Shown here: positions 7,700 to 16,691 of the stretch, piece by piece
Numbering within the stretch: the first letter of the stretch is position 1
Layout of the letters: each line of letters starts with the position of its first letter
Assembly: GCA_000023185.1 (NCBI GenBank)
Contig: CP001622.1
Coordinates: 1,736,001-1,800,000, forward strand
Reading direction: 5' to 3'
Length of the DNA: 64,000 bases
From: Rhizobium leguminosarum bv. trifolii WSM1325
Lineage (GTDB): Bacteria > Pseudomonadota > Alphaproteobacteria > Rhizobiales > Rhizobiaceae
Made by a program: the position numbers and the translations under genes
Notes under the pieces: generated by a model
What the model was told of the DNA's origin: nothing
The model's input: the letters and a program-made list of their open reading frames with translations, nothing else
Databases searched by the model: none

Positions 7700-8354
7700 G
7701 GTCTTGTTCCTCAACCCCCGCCCGTTAATATTTGTGGTTAATCCTGCTTTACGGCGGCAGGTTATAGGGCGACATTTTGGAGGGCGCAACAGCAACGCAA
7801 CAGTAAGTGCTTGAGAAGCATAGCCTTATTGCTGCCACAATATCCGAATCGATCCAAAGTTACGTTTTGAAATATTTGGTGAATTTCGAGTCGCCCAAAA
7901 TGTGGCGGTATTAATATCTCGCCTGCCGCGAGTTATTCTTTCTGCAACCAGAGCGACATGCATCCATTGAAAACTTTAGAAAAACCTGATGCGCGTGGTT
8001 GGATTGCTCCCGCCAAATGCGGAATCGACATTTTTTTCTGAATTCGGCAATTTTGGGCAGCATCGCCTTACGATTGGTGCTGGTCGAGGTGGTAATGGGA
8101 GGTCGACAGTATCGATTCGACCAACCCATTGCCCAGCATTTCAAGCGCCACCGCGTTCCCGCCGAGACCATCGGGCATGCGGTGTGACTATACTTTGGCT
8201 GCGGACTGATGCCTGGTCCAGGAGCGTGAGACTGACTGAAAGGCGCCTCAAGAGCCATCGTCGCTATTCTCTCCAAAGCAAGTTCGCGGAGCGTGTTCAC
8301 ATTTCGTTCCTGTGGTGCTAGGCTCACCTTCCGCGACGGGCGAGGGGAGGCCTT
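7700..8354. other. AT-richer intergenic region, no recognised gene
   Basis: About 650 bases with lower GC than the surroundings. Open stretches exist on both strands, but none has convincing codon use, a ribosome-binding site or a recognisable family. Divergent promoters for the RTX protein gene and the gene at 8355 should lie here. GGCGAGGGGAGG precedes the start at 8355. Confidence 0.4.
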
Positions 8355-9190
8355 ATGGATCAAAGGGGCAAGTTTGAGCGACTGAAGGCGCTTCACCAGG
8401 GCGACAGGGCTTTTGTCATCCCGAACCCATGGGACGCCGGTTCGGCTCGCCTGCTCGCGAGCCTTGGCTTCGAGGCGCTTGCGACTACCAGGGTTACGCC
8501 TTTTCCAAAGGCAAATTGGATTCATTTGCGAGCCTTGGACGGGATGAGGTCCTTGAGAACGCCGCCGAGATCGTTGGCGCTGTTGATCTTCCTGTGTCTG
8601 CCGACCTTGAAGATGGCTTCGGTGCGTCGCCAGAAATCTGTGCGGAAACCGTCCGCCTGGCCTGCGAAACCGGACTTGTCGGCGGATCAATCGAAGACGC
8701 AACAGGCAATCCTGCTGCCCCGATCTACGACCTATCGCAGGCCGTTGAGCGCATCCATGCTGCCGCGGAGGCTGCACGCGGTCTACCTTTCCTTCTCACT
8801 GCGCGGGCGGAGAATTATCTTTGGGAGAGACCCGATCTGGAGGACACCATCGAACGGCTGCAAGCATTTTCGGCCGCCGGGGCAGATGTGCTTTACGCCC
8901 CCGGCTTGCCTGATATCGAGGCAATCAGAACCGTTTGTGGGGCCGTGGACAAGCCAGTCAACGTGGTCATGGGTTTGAAAGGGCGAAAATACTCGGTTGC
9001 CGAACTGTCGAGCGCCGGAGTACGGCGCGTGAGCGTCGGCGGCTCTTTCGCGCGGGCAGCGCTGGGTGCGTTGATGCGCGCCGCTATGGAGGTCAAAACA
9101 GCCGGTACGTTTGAATATGCCGACGACGCGCTCTCCGCTGCATTCGCCAGCCAACTGATGTCACGGGAGAAGCGGCGGGACAGGCTATGA
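8355..9190 (+). pseudogene. Frameshifted isocitrate lyase / PEP mutase family gene
   Basis: Two overlapping frames together encode a complete ICL/PEPM-superfamily protein of about 278 residues. The first frame gives MDQRGKFERLKALHQGDRAFVIPNPWDAG … GFEALATT. The second continues GYAFSKGKLDSF … PVSADLEDGFG … SIEDATG … LTARAENYL … DVLYAPGLPD … VNVVMGLKGRKYS. The junction is at about 8490, where homologues read ATTSAGYAFS; four bases appear to be missing. The family acts on 2-methylisocitrate, phosphonopyruvate or oxaloacetate-like substrates; this subgroup is usually uncharacterised. The start has a strong GAGGGGAGG site. Unless corrected by recoding or a sequencing error, the gene is inactive. 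Confidence 0.8.
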
Positions 9191-9215
9191 GTTGGGCCGA
9201 GAAGCAAAGGTTTCC

Positions 9216-9671
9216 TCAAGGGACCGCTGCGGCAGTTGGTCTGTCTGCAGCAGGCCGTCCCGGACGGAACGTCACGACGACTTTTTTCGCGCGGATGAAA
9301 CCATCCAACCCGTAACAGGGCTGGAGTTCGATTTCGATGTCTTCCGGTCCTTTTGGCAGGGCATAGTAGCCGGCTCGGCCACGATCTGTTGCGTAGCGGA
9401 GGATGAGACCATTGATCACGTTCTGGTGGCTGAAGCCGTCCAGCTGCAGGTCCATGATATCTTCGAAGGCGAAGGTGACGACTGCGTGCTTGTCAAGGAT
9501 GCGGTATCCATCTTGATCAACGGCATCGGTGCAAATCCAGCCGTGTATCTTCAGCTCGCAGATGCCGGTGCGATTGAGTGTGAGGCTCAAAATTTCCGCG
9601 TCATGAAGGGTCGGCTTCTGGCCGAACCACGCCAGCAGTTCCGGACCTCCGGCTATCTTCTCGTAGGTCAT
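9216..9671 (-). CDS. Imm50-like immunity family protein
   Basis: A 151-residue protein resembling immunity protein 50. The N-terminal GPELLAWFGQKPTLHDAEIL segment carries the characteristic W..FHDAE-type motif, followed by beta-rich sequence (LSLTLNRTGICELKIHGWI, AVVTFAFEDIMDLQL) and a late GYYALPKGPEDIEIELQPCYG. Members are found beside polymorphic toxins and also as orphans. No toxin gene is visible on either side, so it may be an orphan or protect against toxins from other strains. The assignment rests on motif memory, so it is moderate. Confidence 0.6.
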   Translation of the reverse strand: MTYEKIAGGPELLAWFGQKPTLHDAEILSLTLNRTGICELKIHGWICTDAVDQDGYRILDKHAVVTFAFEDIMDLQLDGFSHQNVINGLILRYATDRGRAGYYALPKGPEDIEIELQPCYGLDGFIRAKKVVVTFRPGRPAADRPTAAAVP

Positions 9672-9751
9672 CTCATCTCACACGGCAGATTGGTGATGGC
9701 ATACAGATAGCCATCTGTCGCCGGCCTGCGAGCCTGACACCGCAAGCCTGT

Positions 9752-10084
9752 TTAGCGACCTTGAAAAATTTTGATCAGCTTCGGTGTGAACCTGTGGCTT
9801 TTGATGTCAACGAAATCGTCATAGGTGGCGCGACCAGAAATCATCGCTGCGAGAAGCCGGCTGCAGGCAACCCGCGGAGCATCTTTGTCCGAAGCGTTTG
9901 TCACAAGACCAGCATTGTGACGGGCGTTTGCATCGAAGCTCTTCACGCAAATATTGACTGCTTCATTTCTCGCTCTTGCACTGCCCTGCGTTAGTGTGAC
10001 GAAAGAATCATACTCCTGACGCGTTGGCGTGCAGGCAGTCAGCAATCCCATGGCAATCAATACTGTCACGATACCAGCGCGCAT
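9752..10084 (-). CDS. Hypothetical small lipoprotein
   Basis: A 110-residue protein beginning MRAGIVTVLIAMGLLTACTP, a clear lipoprotein signal with lipobox LLTAC. AAAGGAA lies about 11 bases before the start at 10084. The mature part has three further cysteines (NICVKSF, RVACSRL) and no recognised domain. It is expected to be anchored in the envelope. The open frame runs further upstream without a signal, which is why the internal ATG is preferred. No family recognised. Confidence 0.7.
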   Translation of the reverse strand: MRAGIVTVLIAMGLLTACTPTRQEYDSFVTLTQGSARARNEAVNICVKSFDANARHNAGLVTNASDKDAPRVACSRLLAAMISGRATYDDFVDIKSHRFTPKLIKIFQGR

Positions 10085-10375
10085 TATTATATTATTCCTT
10101 TGATGACCCATTGATCGACGTTTGATGTTTATTTCGATTCGTGTGACGCGGGATAGACCATCTGCGAAATTGCGAAGGCCGATCAGAAGGCAGAAATGCC
10201 TTGCATCAAACGCGCTTGAAATGGCGAAGCCAGGAAGATGTGCGCGGCTCGAATTCGGCAGTCGTTCCATTATTCGTTAAAGCTCAGGAACGCGGTGCCC
10301 CTATCTGTTCGAGCGGCGGATTTGCACTGCTCGAGCGTTTCCGCAAATTCTTCTCTGGAATCTGCTTGAGCGATC

Positions 10376-10639
10376 TCAGTGAACGACTGAGAGGTAACGG
10401 ATGCCGGCTTCATCCGCCGCTCTCATCAGCGCTTCCCGTGCGGCGTTTGGCGGCGTCGTGCCGCGGATGGCGTCGAGGCATGTCCTGACCGCCACGACGT
10501 ACTCCTCGCCATCATCGCCCGGCCATTCGGAAATGAGCATGGTGGCTGCATCTCCGAGGGTTCTGACGATGCTGTATTTTTCCTGGCCGCTCATGAGGAT
10601 CCTCAGCGCGGGAAACTGATGCGATGTGTACCGATTCAT
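10376..10639 (-). CDS. DUF982 domain protein
   Basis: An 87-residue protein matching DUF982, a small family largely confined to Rhizobiales. Diagnostic features are the ISEWPGDDGEEYVVAVRTCLDA segment and the TPPNAAREALMRAADEAGI helix. Function unknown. The start at 10639 is chosen because AAGGA lies about 11 bases upstream; an earlier ATG at 10666 lacks a ribosome-binding site. DUF982 proteins often occur in several copies per genome on plasmids and in accessory DNA, in line with this neighbourhood. Confidence 0.78.
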   Translation of the reverse strand: MNRYTSHQFPALRILMSGQEKYSIVRTLGDAATMLISEWPGDDGEEYVVAVRTCLDAIRGTTPPNAAREALMRAADEAGIRYLSVVH

Positions 10640-10791
10640 TACATTTGGTCCTTGCATCATAAACATATTAGTAACTCTGCAAGAAGCGTTCCAACTGACG
10701 CCCCAGGATGATTATCTTCTATGAATCGGCAAAGCAGTCGGCAACGCTTCTCCAGGCAGGAAGCCGGGAACTTGTTTTAAACACATTGCCG

Positions 10792-11058
10792 TCATATTGA
10801 TTCATCTATCGAAATTGCTTGTCGAGCTTGGTTTGCGCCCCGGCGTCCCAGCTGATCTTTCCTTTCAAAATCGATTTCTGCGCCGTCCGGCAGCAGCCGG
10901 AGGGTGATTGTCATGCCGGTTGAGGGGGAATCGTCATGAATGCAGTCAATTCTTTGATTGACGCAAGCCTCCGCCAACACCATCGCCGCTGCCTGATATG
11001 CCTTCGGTCTTTGACCGCGGATGTCAGTGGCGGCATTCCGGCTGGGTTTTCCAGCCAT
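10792..11058 (-). CDS. Hypothetical protein
   Basis: An 88-residue frame with codon choice like real genes of this genome. It encodes a helix (KAYQAAAMVLAEACVNQ) followed by a strand (TGMTITLRLLPDGAEIDF) and a charged tail. No family recognised. The proposed ATG at 11058 has no good ribosome-binding site; it sits head to head with the plus-strand gene starting at 11072, and the two start regions are 13 bases apart. It may begin at a different codon. Confidence 0.45.
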   Translation of the reverse strand: MAGKPSRNAATDIRGQRPKAYQAAAMVLAEACVNQRIDCIHDDSPSTGMTITLRLLPDGAEIDFERKDQLGRRGANQARQAISIDESI

Positions 11059-11071
11059 TGAGGAGAATTTC

Positions 11072-11251
11072 ATGAGCAAGACCAATGCAGAGGCACTGTT
11101 GCGCAAAGCGCAGCGCCAGGTTGCCAATACCAGCGGCGGCGGCCATCTCGGCGGCACCAACTTCGGTCAGGGCAATGACGCCAAGACCTCGTCCGGAAGC
11201 GGCAATCGCCCGGCGGGCAAGGGTCGGCCGCCAGCTGGCGGCAAACGCTGA
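11072..11251 (+). CDS. Small Gly/Lys/Arg-rich hypothetical protein
   Basis: A 59-residue protein starting MSKTNAEALLRKAQRQVANT, followed by a disordered Gly/Ser/Asn segment and the basic tail GKGRPPAGGKR. GAGGAGAATTTC immediately upstream is a strong ribosome-binding site, and a perfect Rho-independent terminator follows at 11312. This makes it a convincing monocistronic gene. The basic low-complexity tail suggests nucleic-acid or surface binding, but that is inference. No family recognised. Confidence 0.72.
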   Translation: MSKTNAEALLRKAQRQVANTSGGGHLGGTNFGQGNDAKTSSGSGNRPAGKGRPPAGGKR

Positions 11252-11311
11252 CTATAGCGCCGCGCGTCTTTCCGATTTAAGGAACTATGCAGAGGTCGCG
11301 ATTGAAGACAG

Positions 11312-11338
11312 CCCCGCCAAAATGGCGGGGTTTTTGTT
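11312..11338 (+). terminator. Rho-independent terminator
   Basis: Perfect 8-bp stem CCCCGCCA / TGGCGGGG with loop AAA, followed by TTTTTGTTT. It ends the transcript of the small basic protein gene. Confidence 0.9.
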
Positions 11339-11367
11339 TGATAGGCTTCTGAAGGGCACGGCTCTTC

Positions 11368-11679
11368 TCAGCGATCCAGGAAATGTTCGAAGTAGATCTG
11401 GGGGATGGGATAGGCGTAGACGCCTCTGTCGACGAAGCTGCGCCTATAGAGGCAATTTCTGAGAGCCGCATTGTAATGCAGGCTTCGCGGGTCCGGCGAG
11501 CCTCGTCGCCATGAGCTTGCCTCCGGCACGCAGCGTTGCAGTGCCTTGTCGTATCGAGCCAGGAGGACCGGGTCGGTGTCGACCCGAATGCCGCTATAGG
11601 ATTGATAGTTTGAAGGAGATTCTGCGGCCGAAATACAGGCAAGGCTAAGTGCAACACCAACGACTGCCATCAATCTCAT
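11368..11679 (-). CDS. Hypothetical secreted protein
   Basis: A 103-residue protein with an N-terminal signal peptide (MRLMAVVGVALSLACISAA). The start at 11679 is supported by GGGGAGA about 10 bases upstream. The mature domain is short and contains two cysteines (ALQRCVPEA, ALRNCLYRR) that could form a disulfide, plus many Tyr and Arg residues. No family recognised. It lies tail to tail with the small basic protein gene, sharing the terminator region. Confidence 0.62.
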   Translation of the reverse strand: MRLMAVVGVALSLACISAAESPSNYQSYSGIRVDTDPVLLARYDKALQRCVPEASSWRRGSPDPRSLHYNAALRNCLYRRSFVDRGVYAYPIPQIYFEHFLDR

Positions 11680-11802
11680 CGGATTTAATTCTCCCCTGAT
11701 CGATTATCGAAGTATCGAGCCGAACGTTATTGGTTCCAGTGCCTGCGGGCAAGTGGACGCCCTGTTCCGGCGTCCGCATCTGCCCGAGACGTTACCCGCA
11801 CA

Positions 11803-11830
11803 GCTGCCGCCACAGAAATGGCGGCAGCTA
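11803..11830. repeat. 11-bp perfect inverted repeat downstream of the DUF3597 gene
   Basis: AGCTGCCGCCA (11803-11813) and its complement (11820-11830) around CAGAAA. It lies 11 bases past the DUF3597 stop codon on the minus strand. No T tract follows, so it may be a transcript-end stabiliser rather than an intrinsic terminator. Confidence 0.6.
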
Positions 11831-11841
11831 TCCGTCATCGA

Positions 11842-12291
11842 TCAATCCAGGAGGTCGGCCGGTACCTTGCCGCCGTTTTCCGAAAGCCGCTTCATCAGCG
11901 CCTTGTGCAGCCACATGTTCATTTTTGCGGAATCGTTGGTGTCGCCGGTATAGCCGAGTTCGGCGGCAAGTTCCTTGCGCTCGGTGAGGCTGGCATCCAT
12001 CCCGACGGCTTTCATCAGGTCTACGATCGAGCGGCGCCAGTCGAGTTTCTGGCCGCTCTTCTTCACGGCAGCGTCAAGGATCGGGACGATATCGACTGTG
12101 GCTTTGCCTGGCGCGGTGGCCGTGGGGACCGGCTTGCTCTGCGGAGCAGAGGCCGCAGGCGCCGGACTGGGGGCAGCCGACGGTGAGGCAGGCGCTTGCG
12201 CCGGCTCTGTCTTCGGCGCGCCGGCAGCAACGGGTTCGGCTGCTTTCGCCTCTCCGAAGATTGCATGTTTGATCTTGTCGAAAATGCCCAT
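11842..12291 (-). CDS. DUF3597 domain protein
   Basis: A 149-residue protein. It starts MGIFDKIKHAIFG, has an Ala/Pro-rich linker (residues ~17-62) and ends in a DUF3597 domain (~66-149) with the signatures KSGQKLDWRRSIVDLMKAVG and ELGYTGDTNDSAKMNMWLHK. Such proteins resemble LysM-less relatives found in proteobacteria; their function is not known. GGAGG lies upstream of the ATG (complement of CCTCCA at 12298-12303). Confidence 0.82.
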   Translation of the reverse strand: MGIFDKIKHAIFGEAKAAEPVAAGAPKTEPAQAPASPSAAPSPAPAASAPQSKPVPTATAPGKATVDIVPILDAAVKKSGQKLDWRRSIVDLMKAVGMDASLTERKELAAELGYTGDTNDSAKMNMWLHKALMKRLSENGGKVPADLLD

Positions 12292-12795
12292 TCTAAACCT
12301 CCAGTTCCATCAGATGAGAACAAGCTGAAACATGGACTTCCCGCCTGATATATCCAGACGGAAGGGGAGTTATTTTTAGCAATCTAAATCGGAGGTGGAA
12401 AAGTCAATTCGGGGGAAGGGTGTAGTCGATCTGCACGAAAACGCTGCAAATGGATCAATCACGGCCAATCGTATCGCGAACTGAGATTTGCTTGCTGGCT
12501 CTAAGTTTCCTGGTCCAATGGGGGTGGAAATACTCCGTCGGCTCTCCAGGCGCTGCGAGATATGTTTGCTTTTGGCACAGTCTGTCAGATAATTCGTATT
12601 CCAATAACCGTAAAACATCATCGCACGCCCCCGAACCGACTTGCCGAGCCGTCTCGTGAAACCTTCGTCATCTCTTCACGTTGCCTTGCCATGGACGTCC
12701 TTTAGTTGCAGGCGTCCGATCGATCGAAGGTACGCGCGTTCCTCGATTTTCGACTGCCGGGCAGATCGCTCGGCGGAATGGAAACGGAGGAAAAT
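12292..12795. other. Intergenic region without a recognised gene
   Basis: About 500 bases between divergent genes. Short open frames on both strands lack ribosome-binding sites and family features. It should contain the promoters of the DUF3597 gene and the glycine-rich repeat gene, but I cannot place them with confidence. Confidence 0.4.
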
Positions 12796-13446
12796 ATGAC
12801 CCATAACCACAATAGACTCTCCTTTGCAGTGCTCGCATCCGCCTGCGCCCTCCTTGCCATGCCGGCAGGCGATGCGCGTGCGCTCGATGTCGGTGTGTCG
12901 GTAAATGCAGGCAATGCCGTCAGCGCCGATGTCGGGGCTTCGATTGGCGGCGGGAGCGGCATCAGCGCCGATGCCAATGTTTCCGCTGGCGGCTCGAATG
13001 GCGTCAATGCCGATGCGACCGCCAATGCCGGTAGTGGCCGAGGCATCGATGCCGCTGTCAATGCCAGCGCCGGCGGCAGCAATGGTCTCGACGCAGACGC
13101 CAACGCCAGGATCGGTGGTGGGCGCGGCGTCAATGCCGATCTCAATGCACGCGCCGGCGGTTCTGATGGGCTCGATGCCAACGCCACGGCCTCGGTCGGC
13201 AGCGGTAATGGCGTCGACGCCGATCTCGCCATCGGCAGGGTAGATGGGGCAGGCAGCAACGGCAGACCCGCGGCTGAGCGCAGCCTCAGCGCGTCGCAGA
13301 TCCGCACCCTGGAGGCCTTCCGGGCGAGGCCCGTCAATGAGCAGCGCAAGATGCTCGTCCGTTGCGCCGATATCTCCGGTTCAGGCAGCTCCGACTCCGG
13401 TCTTGCCGGTCTCTGCAGTCTGCTGCAGGCAACAGCTTCCCGCTGA
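12796..13446 (+). CDS. Secreted Gly/Asn/Ala-rich repeat protein
   Basis: A 216-residue protein with a signal peptide (FAVLASACALLAMPAGDARA) and then about ten imperfect ~14-residue units of the form GGSNGxxADAxAxA / GSGRGIDAAVNAS spanning residues ~35-150. The unit resembles a beta-roll or beta-solenoid repeat. A short non-repetitive C-terminal domain follows (SLSASQIRTLEAFRARPVNEQ), containing two cysteines (VRCADIS, LAGLCSLL). GGAGGAAAAT supports the start at 12796. No family recognised; a surface or extracellular structural role is inferred from the repeat only. Confidence 0.72.
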   Translation: MTHNHNRLSFAVLASACALLAMPAGDARALDVGVSVNAGNAVSADVGASIGGGSGISADANVSAGGSNGVNADATANAGSGRGIDAAVNASAGGSNGLDADANARIGGGRGVNADLNARAGGSDGLDANATASVGSGNGVDADLAIGRVDGAGSNGRPAAERSLSASQIRTLEAFRARPVNEQRKMLVRCADISGSGSSDSGLAGLCSLLQATASR

Positions 13447-13451
13447 ACGTG

Positions 13452-13488
13452 AAAGACCCGCCGAACCGGAAGGCGAGGCGGGTCTTTT
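13452..13488. terminator. Terminator between convergent genes
   Basis: Stem AAAGACCCGCC (13452-13462) pairs with GGCGGGTCTTT (13477-13487), ending in TTTT on the plus strand. It serves the repeat-protein gene and possibly also aapP on the other strand. Confidence 0.75.
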
Positions 13489-13504
13489 CAAAGGACGCTT
13501 CGAT

Positions 13505-14278
13505 TCAATGCAGGATCTGGCTGAGGAACAGCTTTGTGCGTTCGTGCTGCGGATTGTCGAAGAACTCGGCCGGCGAATTCTGCTCGACGATCTGGCCCTG
13601 GTCCATGAAGATAACGCGGTTGGCGACCTGGCGGGCAAAGCCCATTTCGTGCGTGACGCAGAGCATGGTCATGCCTTCCTCGGCAAGACCCACCATGGTG
13701 TCGAGCACTTCCTTGATCATTTCGGGATCGAGTGCCGAGGTCGGCTCGTCGAACAGCATGATCTTCGGGTTCATGCACAGCGACCGGGCGATCGCCACGC
13801 GCTGCTGCTGGCCGCCAGAGAGCTGGCCCGGATATTTGTTGGCCTGCTCCGGGATCTTGACGCGCTTCAGAAAATGCATGGCCACTTCTTCGGCCTGCTT
13901 CTTCGGCATCTTGCGCACCCAGATCGGCGCCAGCGTGCAGTTTTCGAGGATCGTCAGATGCGGGAAGAGGTTGAAGTGCTGGAACACCATGCCGACTTCG
14001 CGCCGCACCTCGTCGATCTTTTTCAGATCGTTGGTGAGTTCGGTGCCGTCGACGACGATCTTGCCTTTCTGATGCTCTTCAAGGCGGTTGATGCAGCGGA
14101 TCATCGTTGACTTGCCCGAACCCGACGGGCCGGCAATGACGATGCGCTCGCCGCGCATGACCTTCAGGTTGATGTCGCGCAGCACGTGGAAATCGCCGTA
14201 CCACTTGTTCATGTTGACGATCTCGACCGCCACTTCCGTTGCGGAAACGGTAAGCTTTTTCGCTGGAGCTTCAGCCAT
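13505..14278 (-). CDS. aapP: General L-amino acid ABC transporter, ATP-binding protein
   Basis: A 257-residue ABC ATPase of the polar amino acid subfamily. Walker A is GPSGSGKST at residues 50-58, the signature is LSGGQQQR, Walker B is [14 protein letters not shown] and the switch His lies in VTHEMGFA. It powers uptake of a broad range of L-amino acids with AapQ, AapM and AapJ; in R. leguminosarum the Aap system is central to amino acid uptake and exchange in symbiosis. It is the last gene of the operon, 35 bases after aapM, with GAGGGAAAATAG before the start. Confidence 0.95.
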   Translation of the reverse strand: MAEAPAKKLTVSATEVAVEIVNMNKWYGDFHVLRDINLKVMRGERIVIAGPSGSGKSTMIRCINRLEEHQKGKIVVDGTELTNDLKKIDEVRREVGMVFQHFNLFPHLTILENCTLAPIWVRKMPKKQAEEVAMHFLKRVKIPEQANKYPGQLSGGQQQRVAIARSLCMNPKIMLFDEPTSALDPEMIKEVLDTMVGLAEEGMTMLCVTHEMGFARQVANRVIFMDQGQIVEQNSPAEFFDNPQHERTKLFLSQILH

Positions 14279-14313
14279 GACTATTTTCCCTCATTCTTAT
14301 CGTTGTAGCGTTC

Positions 14314-15468
14314 TTATCGTTTGTGGCCGGTATCGAGATGGCGTTCCATGAAACCTGAATAGCGCGACATGCCGAAGCAGAACAGCCAGAAGATGAAGCC
14401 CGCGAAGATCAGGCCCGTGATCGGCGTGACGGCGCTTGCCCAATTGGCATCGGAGAAGTTCAGCTTGACGATGCCAAGCAGATCGAACATGCCGATAATG
14501 GTGACCAGCGACGTGTCCTTGAACGTTCCGATGAAGGTGTTCACGATGCTCGGGATGACCAGCTTGATGGCCTGCGGCATGATGATCAGCCGGGTCTTCT
14601 GCCAATAGCCGAGGCCGAGTGAATCGGCGCCTTCGAACTGTCCCTTCGGGATCGCCTGAAGGCCGCCGCGGATCACTTCAGCCATATAGGCCGACGTGAA
14701 GATCGACACACCGATCAGCGCCCGAAGCAATTTGTCCACGTTCCAGCCTGTCGGAAGGAAGAGCGGCAGCATGACACTTGCCATGAACAGAACGGTGATC
14801 AGCGGAACGCCTCGAATGACCTCGATGAAGGTAACGCAGAGCATCCGGATGACCGGCATCTTCGAGCGGCGTCCCAGCGCAAGCAGAATGCCGACGGGTA
14901 GGGAGACGGCAATACCGACAAAGGACAGCACGAGCGTCACCATCAACCCGCCCCAGAGCGGAGTCTCCACCACTTCGAGGCCTAAGCCGCCGTGAAGAAG
15001 CCAGAAGGCGATAACCGGCAGGACGGCGAACAGAAGAATGGCGTTCAGCCCCTTGCGCGGCGCCGACGGGATCAACATCGGAACCAGCAGCAGAATGAAC
15101 AGGATCCCGACGATCGCCGGCCTCCAACGCTCACCGAGCGGATAGCGGCCGAAGATAAACTGATCGTACTTGGCGCTGATGAAAGCCCAGCATGCGCCAC
15201 TCCAGCCGTCAGGCTGGATGCCGCCCTGGATCGTTGTCGCGCAGAATGTGCGGTCCGGCCCGGACCATACGGCCTGGATGAACAGCCAGTTGACGAGATG
15301 CGGCACGGCCCATGCGATCAGCGCAAGAGCCAGAATCGTCAGGATCACGTCCTTCGGAGTTGCCAGGAGATTGCGACGTATCCAGGCGACGGCTCCCCTC
15401 TCGCCGGGGGGCGGCGGTTCGGCGGCAAGGATGGACGTTCTGACAAAGGGTTTATCGGCGACCGACAT
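14314..15468 (-). CDS. aapM: General L-amino acid ABC transporter, permease
   Basis: A 384-residue inner-membrane permease with several hydrophobic segments and a C-terminal BPD_transp_1 domain. The EAA loop reads [22 protein letters not shown], which contacts the ATPase. The start at 15468 follows GGTGGAGAGATAAG and lies one base after the aapQ stop codon (TAA-G-ATG), implying translational coupling. The frame is open for 10 more codons upstream, but that would overlap aapQ without a ribosome-binding site. Confidence 0.95.
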   Translation of the reverse strand: MSVADKPFVRTSILAAEPPPPGERGAVAWIRRNLLATPKDVILTILALALIAWAVPHLVNWLFIQAVWSGPDRTFCATTIQGGIQPDGWSGACWAFISAKYDQFIFGRYPLGERWRPAIVGILFILLLVPMLIPSAPRKGLNAILLFAVLPVIAFWLLHGGLGLEVVETPLWGGLMVTLVLSFVGIAVSLPVGILLALGRRSKMPVIRMLCVTFIEVIRGVPLITVLFMASVMLPLFLPTGWNVDKLLRALIGVSIFTSAYMAEVIRGGLQAIPKGQFEGADSLGLGYWQKTRLIIMPQAIKLVIPSIVNTFIGTFKDTSLVTIIGMFDLLGIVKLNFSDANWASAVTPITGLIFAGFIFWLFCFGMSRYSGFMERHLDTGHKR

Positions 15469-15469
15469 C

Positions 15470-16672
15470 TTATCTCTCCACCAGTGCCATCTTGGCATTG
15501 AACCAATTCATGAACAGCGACGTGAGAATACTCAAGCTGAGATAGACGATACCCCAGATGCACACGATCTCGATCGCTTGACCGCTCTGATTGAGGATCG
15601 TGCCACCGACGGCAACGAGATCCGAGAAACCGATCGCGATGGCGAGTGAGGAGTTCTTGGTCAGGTTCAGGTACTGGCTCGTCAGCGGCGGGATAATGAT
15701 GCGCAGCGCCTGCGGCACCACGACAAGTCTCGTCACGCTCGACGGATGCAGCCCCAGCGCGCCGGCGGCCTCGGATTGTCCCTTTGCAACGCCGCGAATG
15801 CCGCCACGAACGATCTCGGCGATGAACGAGGCGGTATAGAAGGACAGAGCGAGAAACAGCGACATGAATTCGGGGCCGACGACGGAGCCGCCCGTGAGGT
15901 TGAATTTTCCGGCAACCGGAACGTCGAAGGTGAGCGGAAAGCCAGAGACGACGAAGACCAGCAATGGCAAGCCGACGATCAGCGCGATCGCCGTCCATAC
16001 GGTGTGGAACGGCTGGCCGGTTGCGGCTTGGCGTTTGTGGGCCCAGCGCGCGATGATGATGGTCGCGACAATCGCAATCAGCAGGGCGATGCCGACCGCT
16101 ATCATGCCTGTCTCGAAGATTGGCTTCGGGAAGGCTAGTCCTCTATTGTTGAGGTACATGCTGAACGGCAGCGCCACCGACTCGCGCGGCTGCGGCAAGA
16201 CGGAGAGAACGCCGAGATACCAGAAAAAGATGACGAGCAGCGGCGGAATGTTGCGGAAAACCTCGACATAGACCGTGCAGAGCTTGGCAATCAGCCAATT
16301 GCGCGACAGCCGGCCGATCCCGATCAGGAAGCCGATGATGGTCGCCGTGAAAATACCGGTCACCGCCACCAGCAAGGTATTCAGAATGCCGACGACAAGT
16401 GCGCGCGCATAAGTCGAGTCACTTGAAAAGCCGATCAGCGACTGGCCGATTTCGAAACCGGCGCGACCGCGAAGAAAGCCGAAACCCGATGCCGTATTGC
16501 TGCGGGCAAGGTTCACGGCCGTGTTGTGGGCCACCCACCACACAAAGCCCACGAGAATAACAATTGTTAGAACCTGGAAAAATATGCTCCGGTATTTCGG
16601 GTCGTACATTGCCGACCGGAAACTCCAGCCGGTGCCATGCAAAGGTGTCGTATCCACAGCCTCATGCGTCAT
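15470..16672 (-). CDS. aapQ: General L-amino acid ABC transporter, permease
   Basis: A 400-residue permease, partner of AapM. It has an N-terminal membrane segment ([20 protein letters not shown]), a long periplasmic/membrane insertion typical of AapQ, and a C-terminal permease core with the EAA-type loop [21 protein letters not shown]. It precedes aapM by one base and follows aapJ after a 103-base gap that contains a strong hairpin, an arrangement that usually makes the binding protein more abundant than the membrane parts. Confidence 0.95.
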   Translation of the reverse strand: MTHEAVDTTPLHGTGWSFRSAMYDPKYRSIFFQVLTIVILVGFVWWVAHNTAVNLARSNTASGFGFLRGRAGFEIGQSLIGFSSDSTYARALVVGILNTLLVAVTGIFTATIIGFLIGIGRLSRNWLIAKLCTVYVEVFRNIPPLLVIFFWYLGVLSVLPQPRESVALPFSMYLNNRGLAFPKPIFETGMIAVGIALLIAIVATIIIARWAHKRQAATGQPFHTVWTAIALIVGLPLLVFVVSGFPLTFDVPVAGKFNLTGGSVVGPEFMSLFLALSFYTASFIAEIVRGGIRGVAKGQSEAAGALGLHPSSVTRLVVVPQALRIIIPPLTSQYLNLTKNSSLAIAIGFSDLVAVGGTILNQSGQAIEIVCIWGIVYLSLSILTSLFMNWFNAKMALVER

Positions 16673-16691
16673 GCCGCGCCAATCCCCTTGT

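Noticed and set aside
7911..8777. 288-codon minus-strand frame
   Set aside because: No family features, overlaps the ICL/PEPM gene on the other strand, and runs through AT-richer non-coding DNA.
12376..12659. Short frames on both strands between the DUF3597 and repeat-protein genes
   Set aside because: No ribosome-binding sites, no family signature, unusual composition.
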